From: Coriobacteriales bacterium
Lineage (GTDB): Bacteria; Actinomycetota; Coriobacteriia; Coriobacteriales; JAEZZM01
DNA length: 7,522 nt
Reading direction: 5' to 3'
Assembly: GCA_029983705.1 (NCBI GenBank)
Contig: JASBYZ010000073.1
Span: 1-7,522, forward strand
Numbering within the stretch: the first letter of the stretch is position 1; every line of letters starts with the position of its first letter. The notes beneath the pieces are model-generated. The model had not been told where the DNA came from and did no database searches. It was given only the letters and a program-made list of their open reading frames with translations. Positions 1 to 6,171 of the stretch are shown here, piece after piece. The position numbers were made by a program, and so were the translations under genes.

Positions 1-981
1 CTCTGCTCAGCGCTCGTATTAGCGCTCTTGGCGGGATGTTCACAGAAAGCTTCTGCACCTACATCTTCAGATGCAGCAAATTCAAGTGGCATCAAAGTAG
101 TCACTACAATTTATCCGCTTCAGTATATGACAGAGAGAATTGCGGGCGATAAGGTCGAGGTAAACTCCCTTATTCCAAATGGGGTTGAGCCTCATGGTTA
201 TGAGCCATCTGTACAAGATATTATAAAGATTAAAGATGCTAAGCTCTTTGTAATGAATGGTGCAGGTATGGAGCTTTGGGCAGAAGATATGCTTGAGTCA
301 AACAAAAATAAAGACCTAAGCGTTGTTGATACCTCTAAAAACACCCAACTTCTTGCAAGTGTTGGGGAAGAAGAACATGAGCATGAACATGAAGGCCACG
401 AACATGAAGGCCACGACCATGATGCTGCTCACGAACACGAGCATCATCACAGCCACGGTCCAAACGATCCACACCTTTGGTTATCGCCAAAGCGCGCAAT
501 TGCGCAAGCAGAAGCTATTTACAATGGCTTAGTTGAGGTAGATCCCGCAAACAAAGAGAGCTACAAACAAAACTATGATGCCCTTAAAGCAGAGCTTGAA
601 GAGTTGGATAAAAACTATACAGAAGAACTTTCAAAGCTTTCAAATAAGGCAATCGTTACCTCTCATACTGCCTTTGCCTATCTTGCAAATGACTATGACT
701 TAAAGCAACTTGGTATTTCTGGTGTAAACGGAGATAGTGAGCCTTCACCAAAGGATATGGCAAAGATTGTAGACTTTGTAAAAGAGAACAATGTTAAGGC
801 AATATTTACCGAAGAGTTAGTGTCACCAAAGGTTGCTCAAGCTGTTTCAAAAGAAACTGGCGCAAATCTTGATACCTTGTATACAATTGAAGCTTATACT
901 GAAGATATGCAAAAGAACAACGAGACCTATCTTGACTTGTTAAAGAAAAATCTTGAAACTCTTAAGAAAAATTTAGCCTAA
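1..981 (+). CDS. znuA: Zinc ABC transporter substrate-binding lipoprotein (5' partial)
   Basis: Extracytoplasmic zinc-capturing lipoprotein of the cluster A-I (ZnuA/AdcA/TroA) family, which hands Zn2+ to the permease encoded downstream. The frame is open from base 1 and reads LCSALVLALLAGC, the hydrophobic core and lipobox of a signal peptide. The lipidated Cys is codon 37-39, so the true start lies upstream of the window; a TTG at 28 is inside the lipobox and is not a start. Counting residue 1 at base 28, likely metal ligands are His56 (EPHGYEP), His149 (NDPHLWLSP), His213 (TSHTAFAYLA) and Glu288. A His at the third position is typical of zinc rather than manganese binders, which usually have Glu there. 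Residues 114-143 form a His/Glu/Asp-rich loop with 13 His in 27 residues (117-143), as in many zinc binders. It is followed after 13 nt by the ATPase gene. Family assignment is firm; the zinc preference is inferred from motifs. Confidence 0.93.
   Translation, partial: LCSALVLALLAGCSQKASAPTSSDAANSSGIKVVTTIYPLQYMTERIAGDKVEVNSLIPNGVEPHGYEPSVQDIIKIKDAKLFVMNGAGMELWAEDMLESNKNKDLSVVDTSKNTQLLASVGEEEHEHEHEGHEHEGHDHDAAHEHEHHHSHGPNDPHLWLSPKRAIAQAEAIYNGLVEVDPANKESYKQNYDALKAELEELDKNYTEELSKLSNKAIVTSHTAFAYLANDYDLKQLGISGVNGDSEPSPKDMAKIVDFVKENNVKAIFTEELVSPKVAQAVSKETGANLDTLYTIEAYTEDMQKNNETYLDLLKKNLETLKKNLA
385..414 (+). repeat. 15-bp tandem repeat inside the His-rich loop of znuA
   Basis: Two perfect adjacent copies of gaacatgaaggccac (385-399 and 400-414) encode EHEGH twice. 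The repeat is in frame, so gain or loss of a unit would lengthen or shorten the metal-binding loop by five residues without breaking the gene. Confidence 0.9.
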
Positions 982-994
982 CAACAGACAAGAA

Positions 995-1666
995 GTGAGT
1001 ATGCCAAAAGCCTTAGAGTTAGTACACATTAGTTTTTCCTATCCTGACCAACAAATTTTTAACGATGCCTCTCTTGAGGTTGAGTCAGGTTCCTTTACTG
1101 GAATTATTGGAGATAACGGAGCGGGTAAATCAACCTTGCTCAAGCTCATACTTAAAGAGCGCCAAGTTACTAAGGGTACTATTAAGCTTTTTGGCGAAGA
1201 TATCAAACATTTTAAACACTGGCAGCGTATTGGTTTTGTGCCTCAAACAAATTTTGATACAAAGTTTCCGGGCACAGCCTATGAGGTGATAAAAAATAAT
1301 CTCTATACGCTGTCAGGTTTTTTAAAGCCACCTCTTAAGGGTGGCGCTAAGCTTGTTGATGAGGTTTTAGAGTATGTTGGCATGAGTGAGTTTAAAGATA
1401 AGAAGCTTTCTTCTTTAAGCGGAGGTCAACTCAAACGTATCATGCTTGCTCGTGCACTCGTTACCAAACCAGATTTGCTTATCATGGATGAGCCAAGTGC
1501 AGGCCTTGATAGAGACTCACAAGATGCACTGTATCGCATACTCCATCAACAAAATAAAGAGGACGGGGTAACAATGATTATGGTTACTCATGACCCTCAA
1601 GATATTAAAGAATATGCAGATCAATTTGTTTTAATTGAAGACCTAAAAATTAAAAGCATAGGATAA
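995..1666 (+). CDS. znuC: Zinc ABC transporter ATP-binding protein
   Basis: Cytoplasmic ATPase that powers the zinc importer together with the neighbouring permease. The 223-residue protein has all the ABC motifs in order: Walker A GDNGAGKS (39-46), Q-loop Gln84 in FVPQ, signature LSGGQ (141-145), Walker B LLIMDEP (161-167), D-loop SAGLD (168-172) and switch His199 in VTHD. It is slightly shorter than many ZnuC proteins but complete. The start is uncertain by two codons: GTG at 995 or ATG at 1001. The ATG has a weak purine-rich site (agaag, 991-995) at a reasonable distance, so it may be the real one. The gene lies 13 nt after the binding-protein gene and 10 nt before the permease gene, consistent with co-transcription. 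Substrate is inferred from the neighbours; the ATPase sequence alone would also fit a manganese system. Confidence 0.93.
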   Translation: MSMPKALELVHISFSYPDQQIFNDASLEVESGSFTGIIGDNGAGKSTLLKLILKERQVTKGTIKLFGEDIKHFKHWQRIGFVPQTNFDTKFPGTAYEVIKNNLYTLSGFLKPPLKGGAKLVDEVLEYVGMSEFKDKKLSSLSGGQLKRIMLARALVTKPDLLIMDEPSAGLDRDSQDALYRILHQQNKEDGVTMIMVTHDPQDIKEYADQFVLIEDLKIKSIG

Positions 1667-1676
1667 AGGTGGATAC

Positions 1677-2495
1677 ATGCTCGATATTTTTTCATATGAA
1701 TTTATGCAGACCGCCTTTATCGTGGGTATTTTAATTGCCATCATTATCCCAATGATTGGTGTTGTGGTGGTATTGCGCCACCTTTCTATGATGGGAGACT
1801 CTTTATCTCACGTATCTTTAGCTGGTGTTGCTGCAGGACTTATAGGTGGCATTAATCCTGTACTTGGTGCTGTTTTGGCAGCTATAGCAGGAGCTTTATG
1901 TATTGAGGTTATCAGAAAGAAGATTCCTGATTTTTCTGAAGTTTCAATTGCTATCGTGAGTGCAACAGGTGTGGGCTTAGCCGGTGTGCTTTCTGGATTT
2001 GTTAATAAATCTGCTGATTTTAATGCATTTTTGTTTGGTAGTATTGTTGCAATATCTGATCAAGAGTTTTACGCGGTTATAGGACTTGCAGTTGTAATCA
2101 TCCTTGTATTTGCCTTATTTTGGCGTGAGTTTGAGCTCTTAGCTTTTGACGAGAAGCTCGCACGACTTTCTGGCGTACCGGTAAGTTTAATAAACTTCAT
2201 ACTCACCATTTTAATAGCATTAGCTGTTGCTATTTCATCAAGGGCAGTTGGTGCCTTAATTGTCTCTGGCATTATGGTAGTGCCTGTGGTAAATGGGATT
2301 CTTGTAGCTAAGGGCTATAAACAAACGGTGATATTCTCAGTAATTTTTGCTCTAACTTCAACAGTTATTGCACTTTACGCTTCCTTTTATTTCAATCTAA
2401 AGCCTGGTGGAACTATTATCTTAATCAGCGTAGCTATACTTATAATTTCCTATATTGTTACTTATTTTTTGAATAGAGCTAAATCAAAGCGATAA
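1677..2495 (+). CDS. znuB: Zinc ABC transporter permease (ABC-3 family)
   Basis: Inner-membrane permease of the ABC-3 (ZnuB/AdcB/TroC) family that forms the zinc channel with the ATPase. The 272-residue protein is strongly hydrophobic, with about eight or nine membrane segments near residues 12-33, 44-58, 60-79, 90-108, 131-148, 169-186, 188-210, 216-236 and 246-265. Family hallmarks are GDSLSHVSLAG (40-50), the cytoplasmic FDEKLARLSGVPV segment (157-169) that probably contacts the ATPase, SRAVGALIVSGIMVVP (188-203) and the late KPGG turn (242-245). The start is supported by the ribosome-binding site AAAGGTGG (1665-1672), which overlaps the stop codon of the ATPase gene and suggests translational coupling. 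The last four codons and the stop lie inside a long inverted repeat. Confidence 0.95.
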   Translation: MLDIFSYEFMQTAFIVGILIAIIIPMIGVVVVLRHLSMMGDSLSHVSLAGVAAGLIGGINPVLGAVLAAIAGALCIEVIRKKIPDFSEVSIAIVSATGVGLAGVLSGFVNKSADFNAFLFGSIVAISDQEFYAVIGLAVVIILVFALFWREFELLAFDEKLARLSGVPVSLINFILTILIALAVAISSRAVGALIVSGIMVVPVVNGILVAKGYKQTVIFSVIFALTSTVIALYASFYFNLKPGGTIILISVAILIISYIVTYFLNRAKSKR

Positions 2496-2522
2496 TACAT
2501 GTTTTTGTATTATCGCTTTGAT
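2483..2522. terminator. Perfect 17-bp stem-loop between convergent operons, probable bidirectional terminator
   Basis: The left arm ATCAAAGCGATAATACA (with its first base at 2483) is exactly complementary to the right arm TGTATTATCGCTTTGAT (2506-2522), with a 6-nt loop at 2500-2505. It sits between the ends of znuB (+) and the MATE gene (-), where a shared terminator is expected. Neither side has a clear T-run after the stem, so it is not a textbook intrinsic terminator; it may instead protect 3' ends or act with Rho. The arm overlaps the znuB stop codon (2493-2495). Confidence 0.6.
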
Positions 2523-2530
2523 ACGTAGTA

Positions 2531-3880
2531 TTATTCTGTTGCTTCAGATTTTCTTATTTTAAGAATTGTTTTTAGGTACATAATAATTCCTGTGACAATA
2601 ACTATGCCGTCAACAAGTGGCAAACTCCACCATAAGCCAGATATGCCAAACATTCTTGGTAAAAATATAACTACGGGTATAAATAATATTATTTGACGCA
2701 TCATAACTAATATACCAGCGCTTTTAGCATCACCAATAGCTTGGAAAAAAGTAATAAGCATAATCATTAATCCATATACTATAAAAATACTATAGATAGC
2801 TCTAAAAGCAGGAACACCAAGAATTAGAGTTTGATTATCTAATCCAAATAAGCCTAATAATGGAGTAGCAAATATTTCTATTGGTAACCAAAATACTGCT
2901 GCCAATAGCGTTGAAACAAGAGCAAACATTTTAAATATTTTTTCAACTCGATTATATTTTTTTGCACCATAATTGCTACCTATTGCTGGTTGAAGACCTT
3001 GTGCCATTCCCCATAGAGGAATAAATGAAAATGCTTGTATTCTAAGAGCTGCAGCCATTACTGCTCCTGCTGCATCCCCACCAAATAAAAATGCCTGACT
3101 ATATAGAAATGCTTGTTGAATGATAGTTAAAACCTGCATTAACATTGCTGATATTCCTATAGCAAACATCTCTTTATAAATTAGCTTTGAAACTTTTAAT
3201 CTACCAATTTTTACTACCTTGCTTTTATATAAAAAATAGTAAAGTGTGAGGCTAGCCTGCAGTACTTGAGCTATAATTGTTGCAATAGCAGCACCTTCAA
3301 TTCCTCTTGATCCCATTGAAATCATTAAGATTGGGTCTAAGATAATGTTAATAATTGCACCAGAGGCCATTAACAACATGGCCTGTTTCATTAATCCTTC
3401 AGCGCGCATAATCATATTAGCTGCTTGTGCAAAATTAACAAAAAGAGAACCAACGAATATAATACGCAGATATCTCTCAGCTAAATTTAAAATTTCACCT
3501 TCAGCTCCCATAAAACCTAGAAGGGATCTGCAAAATATTATTCCAAGAACTGTAGTTACAAGGGAAAATCCAAGTATCCAAACAACTAAATTTCCCATTA
3601 TCTTATCTATTAATGCCTTATTATTTTCGCCTAATGCTCTAGATAATATAGATGCTGAACCAACACCTATAAGTGTGCTAATACCTGAATTAATGTAGGT
3701 AAAAGGGGTTGATATTCCTATTGCGGTCATGGAATTTTGACCTAAAATTTGTCCAGCAAATATACCATCTATTAGTGGATAAAGACCTATAACGAGCATT
3801 CCTATGATGGCAGGTACTGATAATTTGATAAGTAACTTAGAAATTTTGCTGTTTAATAAAAACTCGCTTTGCTTATCCAT
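2531..3880 (-). CDS. MATE family multidrug/cation antiporter
   Basis: Cytoplasmic-membrane efflux protein of the MATE family, which exports cationic drugs or other toxic compounds in exchange for Na+ or H+. The 449-residue length and roughly twelve hydrophobic segments match the family, and the two pseudo-symmetric MATE halves fall near residues 17-177 and 237-398. Recognisable MepA/NorM-like motifs are MRAEG (158-162), INIILDPI (177-184), GLQPAIGSNYGA (295-306) and FFQAIGDAKSA (378-388). The ATG at 3878-3880 has a ribosome-binding site AAAGGG (complement of 3888-3893) at 7-nt spacing. It overlaps the end of the upstream tetR-type gene by 8 nt, so the two are co-transcribed and probably coupled. 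The segment is more AT-rich than its flanks and uses ATA isoleucine codons often, suggesting acquisition. The substrate cannot be read from the sequence. Confidence 0.93.
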   Translation of the reverse strand: MDKQSEFLLNSKISKLLIKLSVPAIIGMLVIGLYPLIDGIFAGQILGQNSMTAIGISTPFTYINSGISTLIGVGSASILSRALGENNKALIDKIMGNLVVWILGFSLVTTVLGIIFCRSLLGFMGAEGEILNLAERYLRIIFVGSLFVNFAQAANMIMRAEGLMKQAMLLMASGAIINIILDPILMISMGSRGIEGAAIATIIAQVLQASLTLYYFLYKSKVVKIGRLKVSKLIYKEMFAIGISAMLMQVLTIIQQAFLYSQAFLFGGDAAGAVMAAALRIQAFSFIPLWGMAQGLQPAIGSNYGAKKYNRVEKIFKMFALVSTLLAAVFWLPIEIFATPLLGLFGLDNQTLILGVPAFRAIYSIFIVYGLMIMLITFFQAIGDAKSAGILVMMRQIILFIPVVIFLPRMFGISGLWWSLPLVDGIVIVTGIIMYLKTILKIRKSEATE

Positions 3881-4472
3881 GTTTGTGCCCTTTAATATCT
3901 TGAGTCAGTATGTTATCAATGCACTTTTCTATAAATAATCGATTTTGTTCAAATGTATTGTGGGTATTTAGAATTTGTTGACCCACAAGTAAGGTATTGA
4001 TAATGTCAGTAATGTATTTCCAGCTCGCATCACTAAACTCATAGCCACAGCTTTTAAATATTAATTGATAATCAGTTATACTTTTGTGCTCAATCTTTTT
4101 ATATAAATCATAAAGCTCGCGGTTATGTTGAGATGCTTGTAGGAAGACGACATACATTTCTTGAAATTTATTTCTAGATAAGATTTTATCAACTATAAAT
4201 TTCGATATTTCTTGTGTTGAAATAGAAGTTGGTAAATCATTTTTAAATAAAGATAATTGTTGTTTTCGTATTTCATCTCCTCGAAGCATTAAATCATATA
4301 ATATTTGAGTACTGTTCTTATAATGGTGGTAGAAACCTCCAATAGATAAATCACACGCTTCTGCAATTTCTTGCATAGTAGTTTTTTGAAAGCCTTTTGC
4401 TAGAAATAGCTCTAAGGCTACATCTTGAATTCGTTCTTTTCGATTCTTTGCGTTCAGTCGTATACGTGTCAT
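3873..4472 (-). CDS. TetR/AcrR family transcriptional regulator
   Basis: Probable ligand-responsive repressor of its own operon with the MATE efflux gene. With the start chosen here the protein has 199 residues, normal for the family. An N-terminal TetR DNA-binding domain covers about residues 12-58, including AKGFQKTTMQEIAEACDLS and the recognition-helix end IGGFYHHYKN (44-53). The rest is a diverged helical ligand-binding domain. The start ATG (complement of 4470-4472) follows a good ribosome-binding site, GGAAAGGTG, three bases upstream. The frame remains open to an ATG at 4556, but the extra 28 residues are not TetR-like and would run across the palindromic operator candidate, so that start is less likely. 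Its stop codon overlaps the MATE start by 8 nt. The inducer is unknown. Confidence 0.9.
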   Translation of the reverse strand: MTRIRLNAKNRKERIQDVALELFLAKGFQKTTMQEIAEACDLSIGGFYHHYKNSTQILYDLMLRGDEIRKQQLSLFKNDLPTSISTQEISKFIVDKILSRNKFQEMYVVFLQASQHNRELYDLYKKIEHKSITDYQLIFKSCGYEFSDASWKYITDIINTLLVGQQILNTHNTFEQNRLFIEKCIDNILTQDIKGHKHG

Positions 4473-4480
4473 AGTCACCT

Positions 4481-4510
4481 TTCCATACCGAGGATATACT
4501 TGGTAAGGAA
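4481..4510. promoter_or_regulatory. 30-bp imperfect palindrome, candidate TetR operator
   Basis: The left half TTCCATACCGAGGAT (4481-4495) and the right half ATACTTGGTAAGGAA (4496-4510) pair at 12 of 15 positions; the mismatches are 4485/4506, 4490/4501 and 4493/4498. It lies between the putative promoter and the ribosome-binding site of the TetR gene, as expected for an autoregulatory operator. Size and symmetry fit TetR-family sites. That this protein binds here is inference. Confidence 0.7.
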
Positions 4511-4539
4511 ATCTTAATGCTAAAAATTTATTAATGCAA
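4511..4539 (-). promoter_or_regulatory. Candidate promoter of the tetR-MATE operon
   Basis: On the minus strand, TTGCAT (complement of 4534-4539) and TAAGAT (complement of 4511-4516) are separated by 17 nt and would start transcription at the edge of the palindrome. Both boxes are imperfect. A better -35, TTGATA (complement of 4551-4556), lies further upstream with a weak -10 ATTAAT (4530-4535) at 15-nt spacing. Either choice leaves the palindrome downstream of the promoter, where a bound repressor would block initiation or elongation. Confidence 0.4.
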
Positions 4540-4596
4540 GAGAAAACTAATATCAAAAAACATAGTTAACAGGGATAAAAAACTAATTAAATTTTC

Positions 4597-4624
4597 TTGC
4601 ACTCAAGACTGAGAGTTGTATAAT
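4597..4624 (+). promoter_or_regulatory. Promoter of the pyr operon
   Basis: A perfect -10 TATAAT (4619-4624) is preceded by TTGCAC (4597-4602) at 16-nt spacing, with an A/T-rich stretch (4577-4595) upstream that could act as an UP element. The -35 is a weak match. Transcription would begin near 4630-4632, giving a leader of about 47 nt before pyrR. This is the only good sigma-70-type promoter seen on the + strand ahead of pyrR. Confidence 0.7.
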
Positions 4625-4630
4625 CTTTTC

Positions 4631-4677
4631 GACCTTTAAATTTTGGTACGAGATATCAGAAAGGTGGTAACTCTCGC
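4631..4677 (+). promoter_or_regulatory. Short pyrR leader with PyrR-type stem-loop enclosing the ribosome-binding site
   Basis: The leader can fold with CGAGA (4649-4653) against TCTCG (4672-4676), then TATC (4654-4657) against GGTA (4666-4669, one G-U pair), leaving a 2-nt bulge (4670-4671) and an 8-nt loop AGAAAGGT (4658-4665). The loop and upper stem contain the ribosome-binding site AAAGGTGG (4660-4667). The segment CAGAAAGGTG resembles the core of the PyrR-binding consensus CNGNGAGGYU, with 8 of 10 positions matching. The leader is too short to hold an antiterminator plus terminator, so regulation is more likely translational: PyrR bound with UMP would hide the ribosome-binding site. Such control is known for mycobacterial PyrR; here it is inferred. 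In addition, ACCTTT (4632-4637) is exactly complementary to AAAGGT in the loop. Confidence 0.6.
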
Positions 4678-5232
4678 ATGGAGAACAACTATGCGCTCAA
4701 AGCGCAGCTCTTATCTGAGCATGAAATCAGTCGAGCTATTACTCGTATCGCTCATGAAATCCTTGAAAGAAATAAAGGAACAAAAGACTTAGTATTTGTT
4801 GGTATTGTACGTCGTGGTGATGTACTTGCTGAACGCATCGCTCAAGAAATTGAGAAAATCGAAGGAACTAAACTTAAGGTTGGAAGCCTCGATATCTCTT
4901 TTTATCGCGATGACTTCTCTCACATGCTTGCACCAGAAATTCAGGCAAGTAACATTCTCTTTTCACTTGATGACAAAAACGTTGTGCTTGTAGATGACAT
5001 TCTCTATACAGGCCGCACTATTAGGGCCGCTCTAGAGGCTTTAGTTGACTATGGTCGTCCAGCAACTGTACAACTTGCTGTTATCTGTGACAGAGGACAT
5101 AGAGAACTTCCTATCCGTGCTGACTATGTTGGAAAGAACATCCCATCATCTAAAGATGAGCACATCGTCTTTAAGATTAAGCCGGTAGATGAAGTAGATG
5201 CCCTAGAAATCTACACCGAGGAAGGAAAGTAA
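4678..5232 (+). CDS. pyrR: PyrR, pyr operon regulator / uracil phosphoribosyltransferase
   Basis: RNA-binding attenuation or repressor protein of the pyrimidine operon, often also a uracil phosphoribosyltransferase (uracil + PRPP to UMP + PPi). The 184 residues match the usual length of about 180. The type I phosphoribosyltransferase fold is marked by the PRPP-binding motif VVLVDDILYTGRT (102-114), with VGIVRRG (41-47) earlier and DISFYRDD (72-79) in the flexible loop region. The PyrR-specific stretch RELPIRADYVGKNIPSS (142-158) separates it from other phosphoribosyltransferases. The ATG follows AAAGGTGG (4660-4667) at about 10-nt spacing, a site placed inside the leader hairpin, implying autoregulation. 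It is first in the operon and ends 3 nt before pyrB. Confidence 0.96.
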   Translation: MENNYALKAQLLSEHEISRAITRIAHEILERNKGTKDLVFVGIVRRGDVLAERIAQEIEKIEGTKLKVGSLDISFYRDDFSHMLAPEIQASNILFSLDDKNVVLVDDILYTGRTIRAALEALVDYGRPATVQLAVICDRGHRELPIRADYVGKNIPSSKDEHIVFKIKPVDEVDALEIYTEEGK

Positions 5233-5235
5233 TCT

Positions 5236-6171
5236 ATGCTAAGTGTTAAGCATTTAACTGATACTAATGAACTTACTAAGGATGATTTCTATCAGATCTT
5301 AGACACCGCTAAGGCCTTTGAAGAGATTAACTCAAGACCTATCAAAAAGGTTCCAGCTCTTAAAGGCAAAACTATCGTAAATATGTTCCTCGAAAACTCA
5401 ACTCGCACTCGTTCTTCTTTTGAAATTGCAGAAAAGCGCCTCAGCGCAGATACACTTAACTTCTCAAGTTCAGGCTCTGCAGTTAAAAAGGGTGAGTCTT
5501 TTGAAGACACCGCACGCACCTTATCGGCATATAAAATTGACATGGTAGTAATTCGTGACAGCCATGCCGGAGCACCTGAGCTTTTAAAAAATTACACCGA
5601 TGCAGTAATTATGAACGCAGGAGATGGAAAGCATCAGCATCCTACTCAGACCTTGCTTGATCTCTACGCAATTCGCGCTCATTTTGGAAAGCTTGAGGGC
5701 TTAAATATTGCAATTGTTGGAGACTGCTCACACTCACGCGTGGTAGGCTCGCTTGTTCCCGCTTTTAAAACACTTGGCATTAAGACTACACTTGTTGGTC
5801 CTAGAACATTTATGCCTAAGTTTGTTGACCAAATGGACGTAAACTACACCTCAAACATCGAAGAAGTTCTTCCAGAAGTTGATGTAGTCTACCTCTTAAG
5901 AATTCAGCTTGAGCGAATTGACTCAACTCCAATTCCTTCTCTTGAAGAGTATCGTGACTTATACGGTATTACTCAAGAGCGCTATGACATGCTTAAAGAA
6001 AACGCAATTGTATGTCACCCAGGACCTGTCAATCGTGGTGTAGAGATTGATTCAGAGCTTGTGTATGCTCCTAAATCTCGCATTATTGACCAGGTAAGCG
6101 CTGGATTATATGTTCGTATGGCAAGCATGTATTTATTATTAGGTGGTGAGGTAAATGGCATTGCTGATTAA
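5236..6171 (+). CDS. pyrB: Aspartate carbamoyltransferase catalytic subunit
   Basis: Cytosolic enzyme joining carbamoyl phosphate and L-aspartate to N-carbamoyl-L-aspartate, the committed step of pyrimidine synthesis. The 311 residues are full length for a catalytic chain. The carbamoyl-phosphate loop STRTR (55-59, within FLENSTRTRSSF) is intact. So are the mobile loop with Ser80 and Lys84 borrowed by the neighbouring subunit (SSSGSAVKKGES), HPTQ (135-138), the aspartate-binding Arg168 and Arg222 (LRIQLER) and HPGPVNRG (261-268). No regulatory chain gene (pyrI) follows, so it is probably an unregulated trimer or works with PyrC; control would come from PyrR. A ribosome-binding site, GAGGAAGGAAAG, lies in the last codons of pyrR, and the gene overlaps pyrC by 17 nt. 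Confidence 0.97.
   Translation: MLSVKHLTDTNELTKDDFYQILDTAKAFEEINSRPIKKVPALKGKTIVNMFLENSTRTRSSFEIAEKRLSADTLNFSSSGSAVKKGESFEDTARTLSAYKIDMVVIRDSHAGAPELLKNYTDAVIMNAGDGKHQHPTQTLLDLYAIRAHFGKLEGLNIAIVGDCSHSRVVGSLVPAFKTLGIKTTLVGPRTFMPKFVDQMDVNYTSNIEEVLPEVDVVYLLRIQLERIDSTPIPSLEEYRDLYGITQERYDMLKENAIVCHPGPVNRGVEIDSELVYAPKSRIIDQVSAGLYVRMASMYLLLGGEVNGIAD

Noticed and set aside
28..30. TTG at 28 as the start of the zinc-binding protein gene
   Set aside because: The codon is the Leu of the lipobox LAGC, and the frame is open to base 1 with a hydrophobic signal-peptide core. The gene begins outside the window.
323..532. Small + strand open frame rich in Met/Lys/Thr inside the zinc-binding gene
   Set aside because: It is a shifted reading of the His-rich repeat of the real gene, has no ribosome-binding site and no plausible product.
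3345..3698. 117-codon + strand open frame opposite the MATE gene
   Set aside because: It is antisense to a conserved membrane protein, and its composition is that of a mirrored hydrophobic gene. No start signal supports it.
4473..4556. Longer TetR protein starting at an upstream ATG (4556)
   Set aside because: The 28 extra residues do not look like a TetR N-terminus, there is a good ribosome-binding site just before the ATG at 4472, and the extension would overlap the promoter and the palindrome.
4543..4587. Direct repeat AAAACTAAT (4543-4551 and 4579-4587) as a target-site duplication or insertion scar
   Set aside because: Nine bases in a very A/T-rich spacer can occur by chance, and the repeat does not flank the efflux cassette; both copies are at one end.
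6155..6171. pyrB-pyrC overlap as a frameshift or annotation error
   Set aside because: Both protein ends are intact and family-like, and the pyrC start has a good ribosome-binding site inside pyrB. This is ordinary operon compaction.
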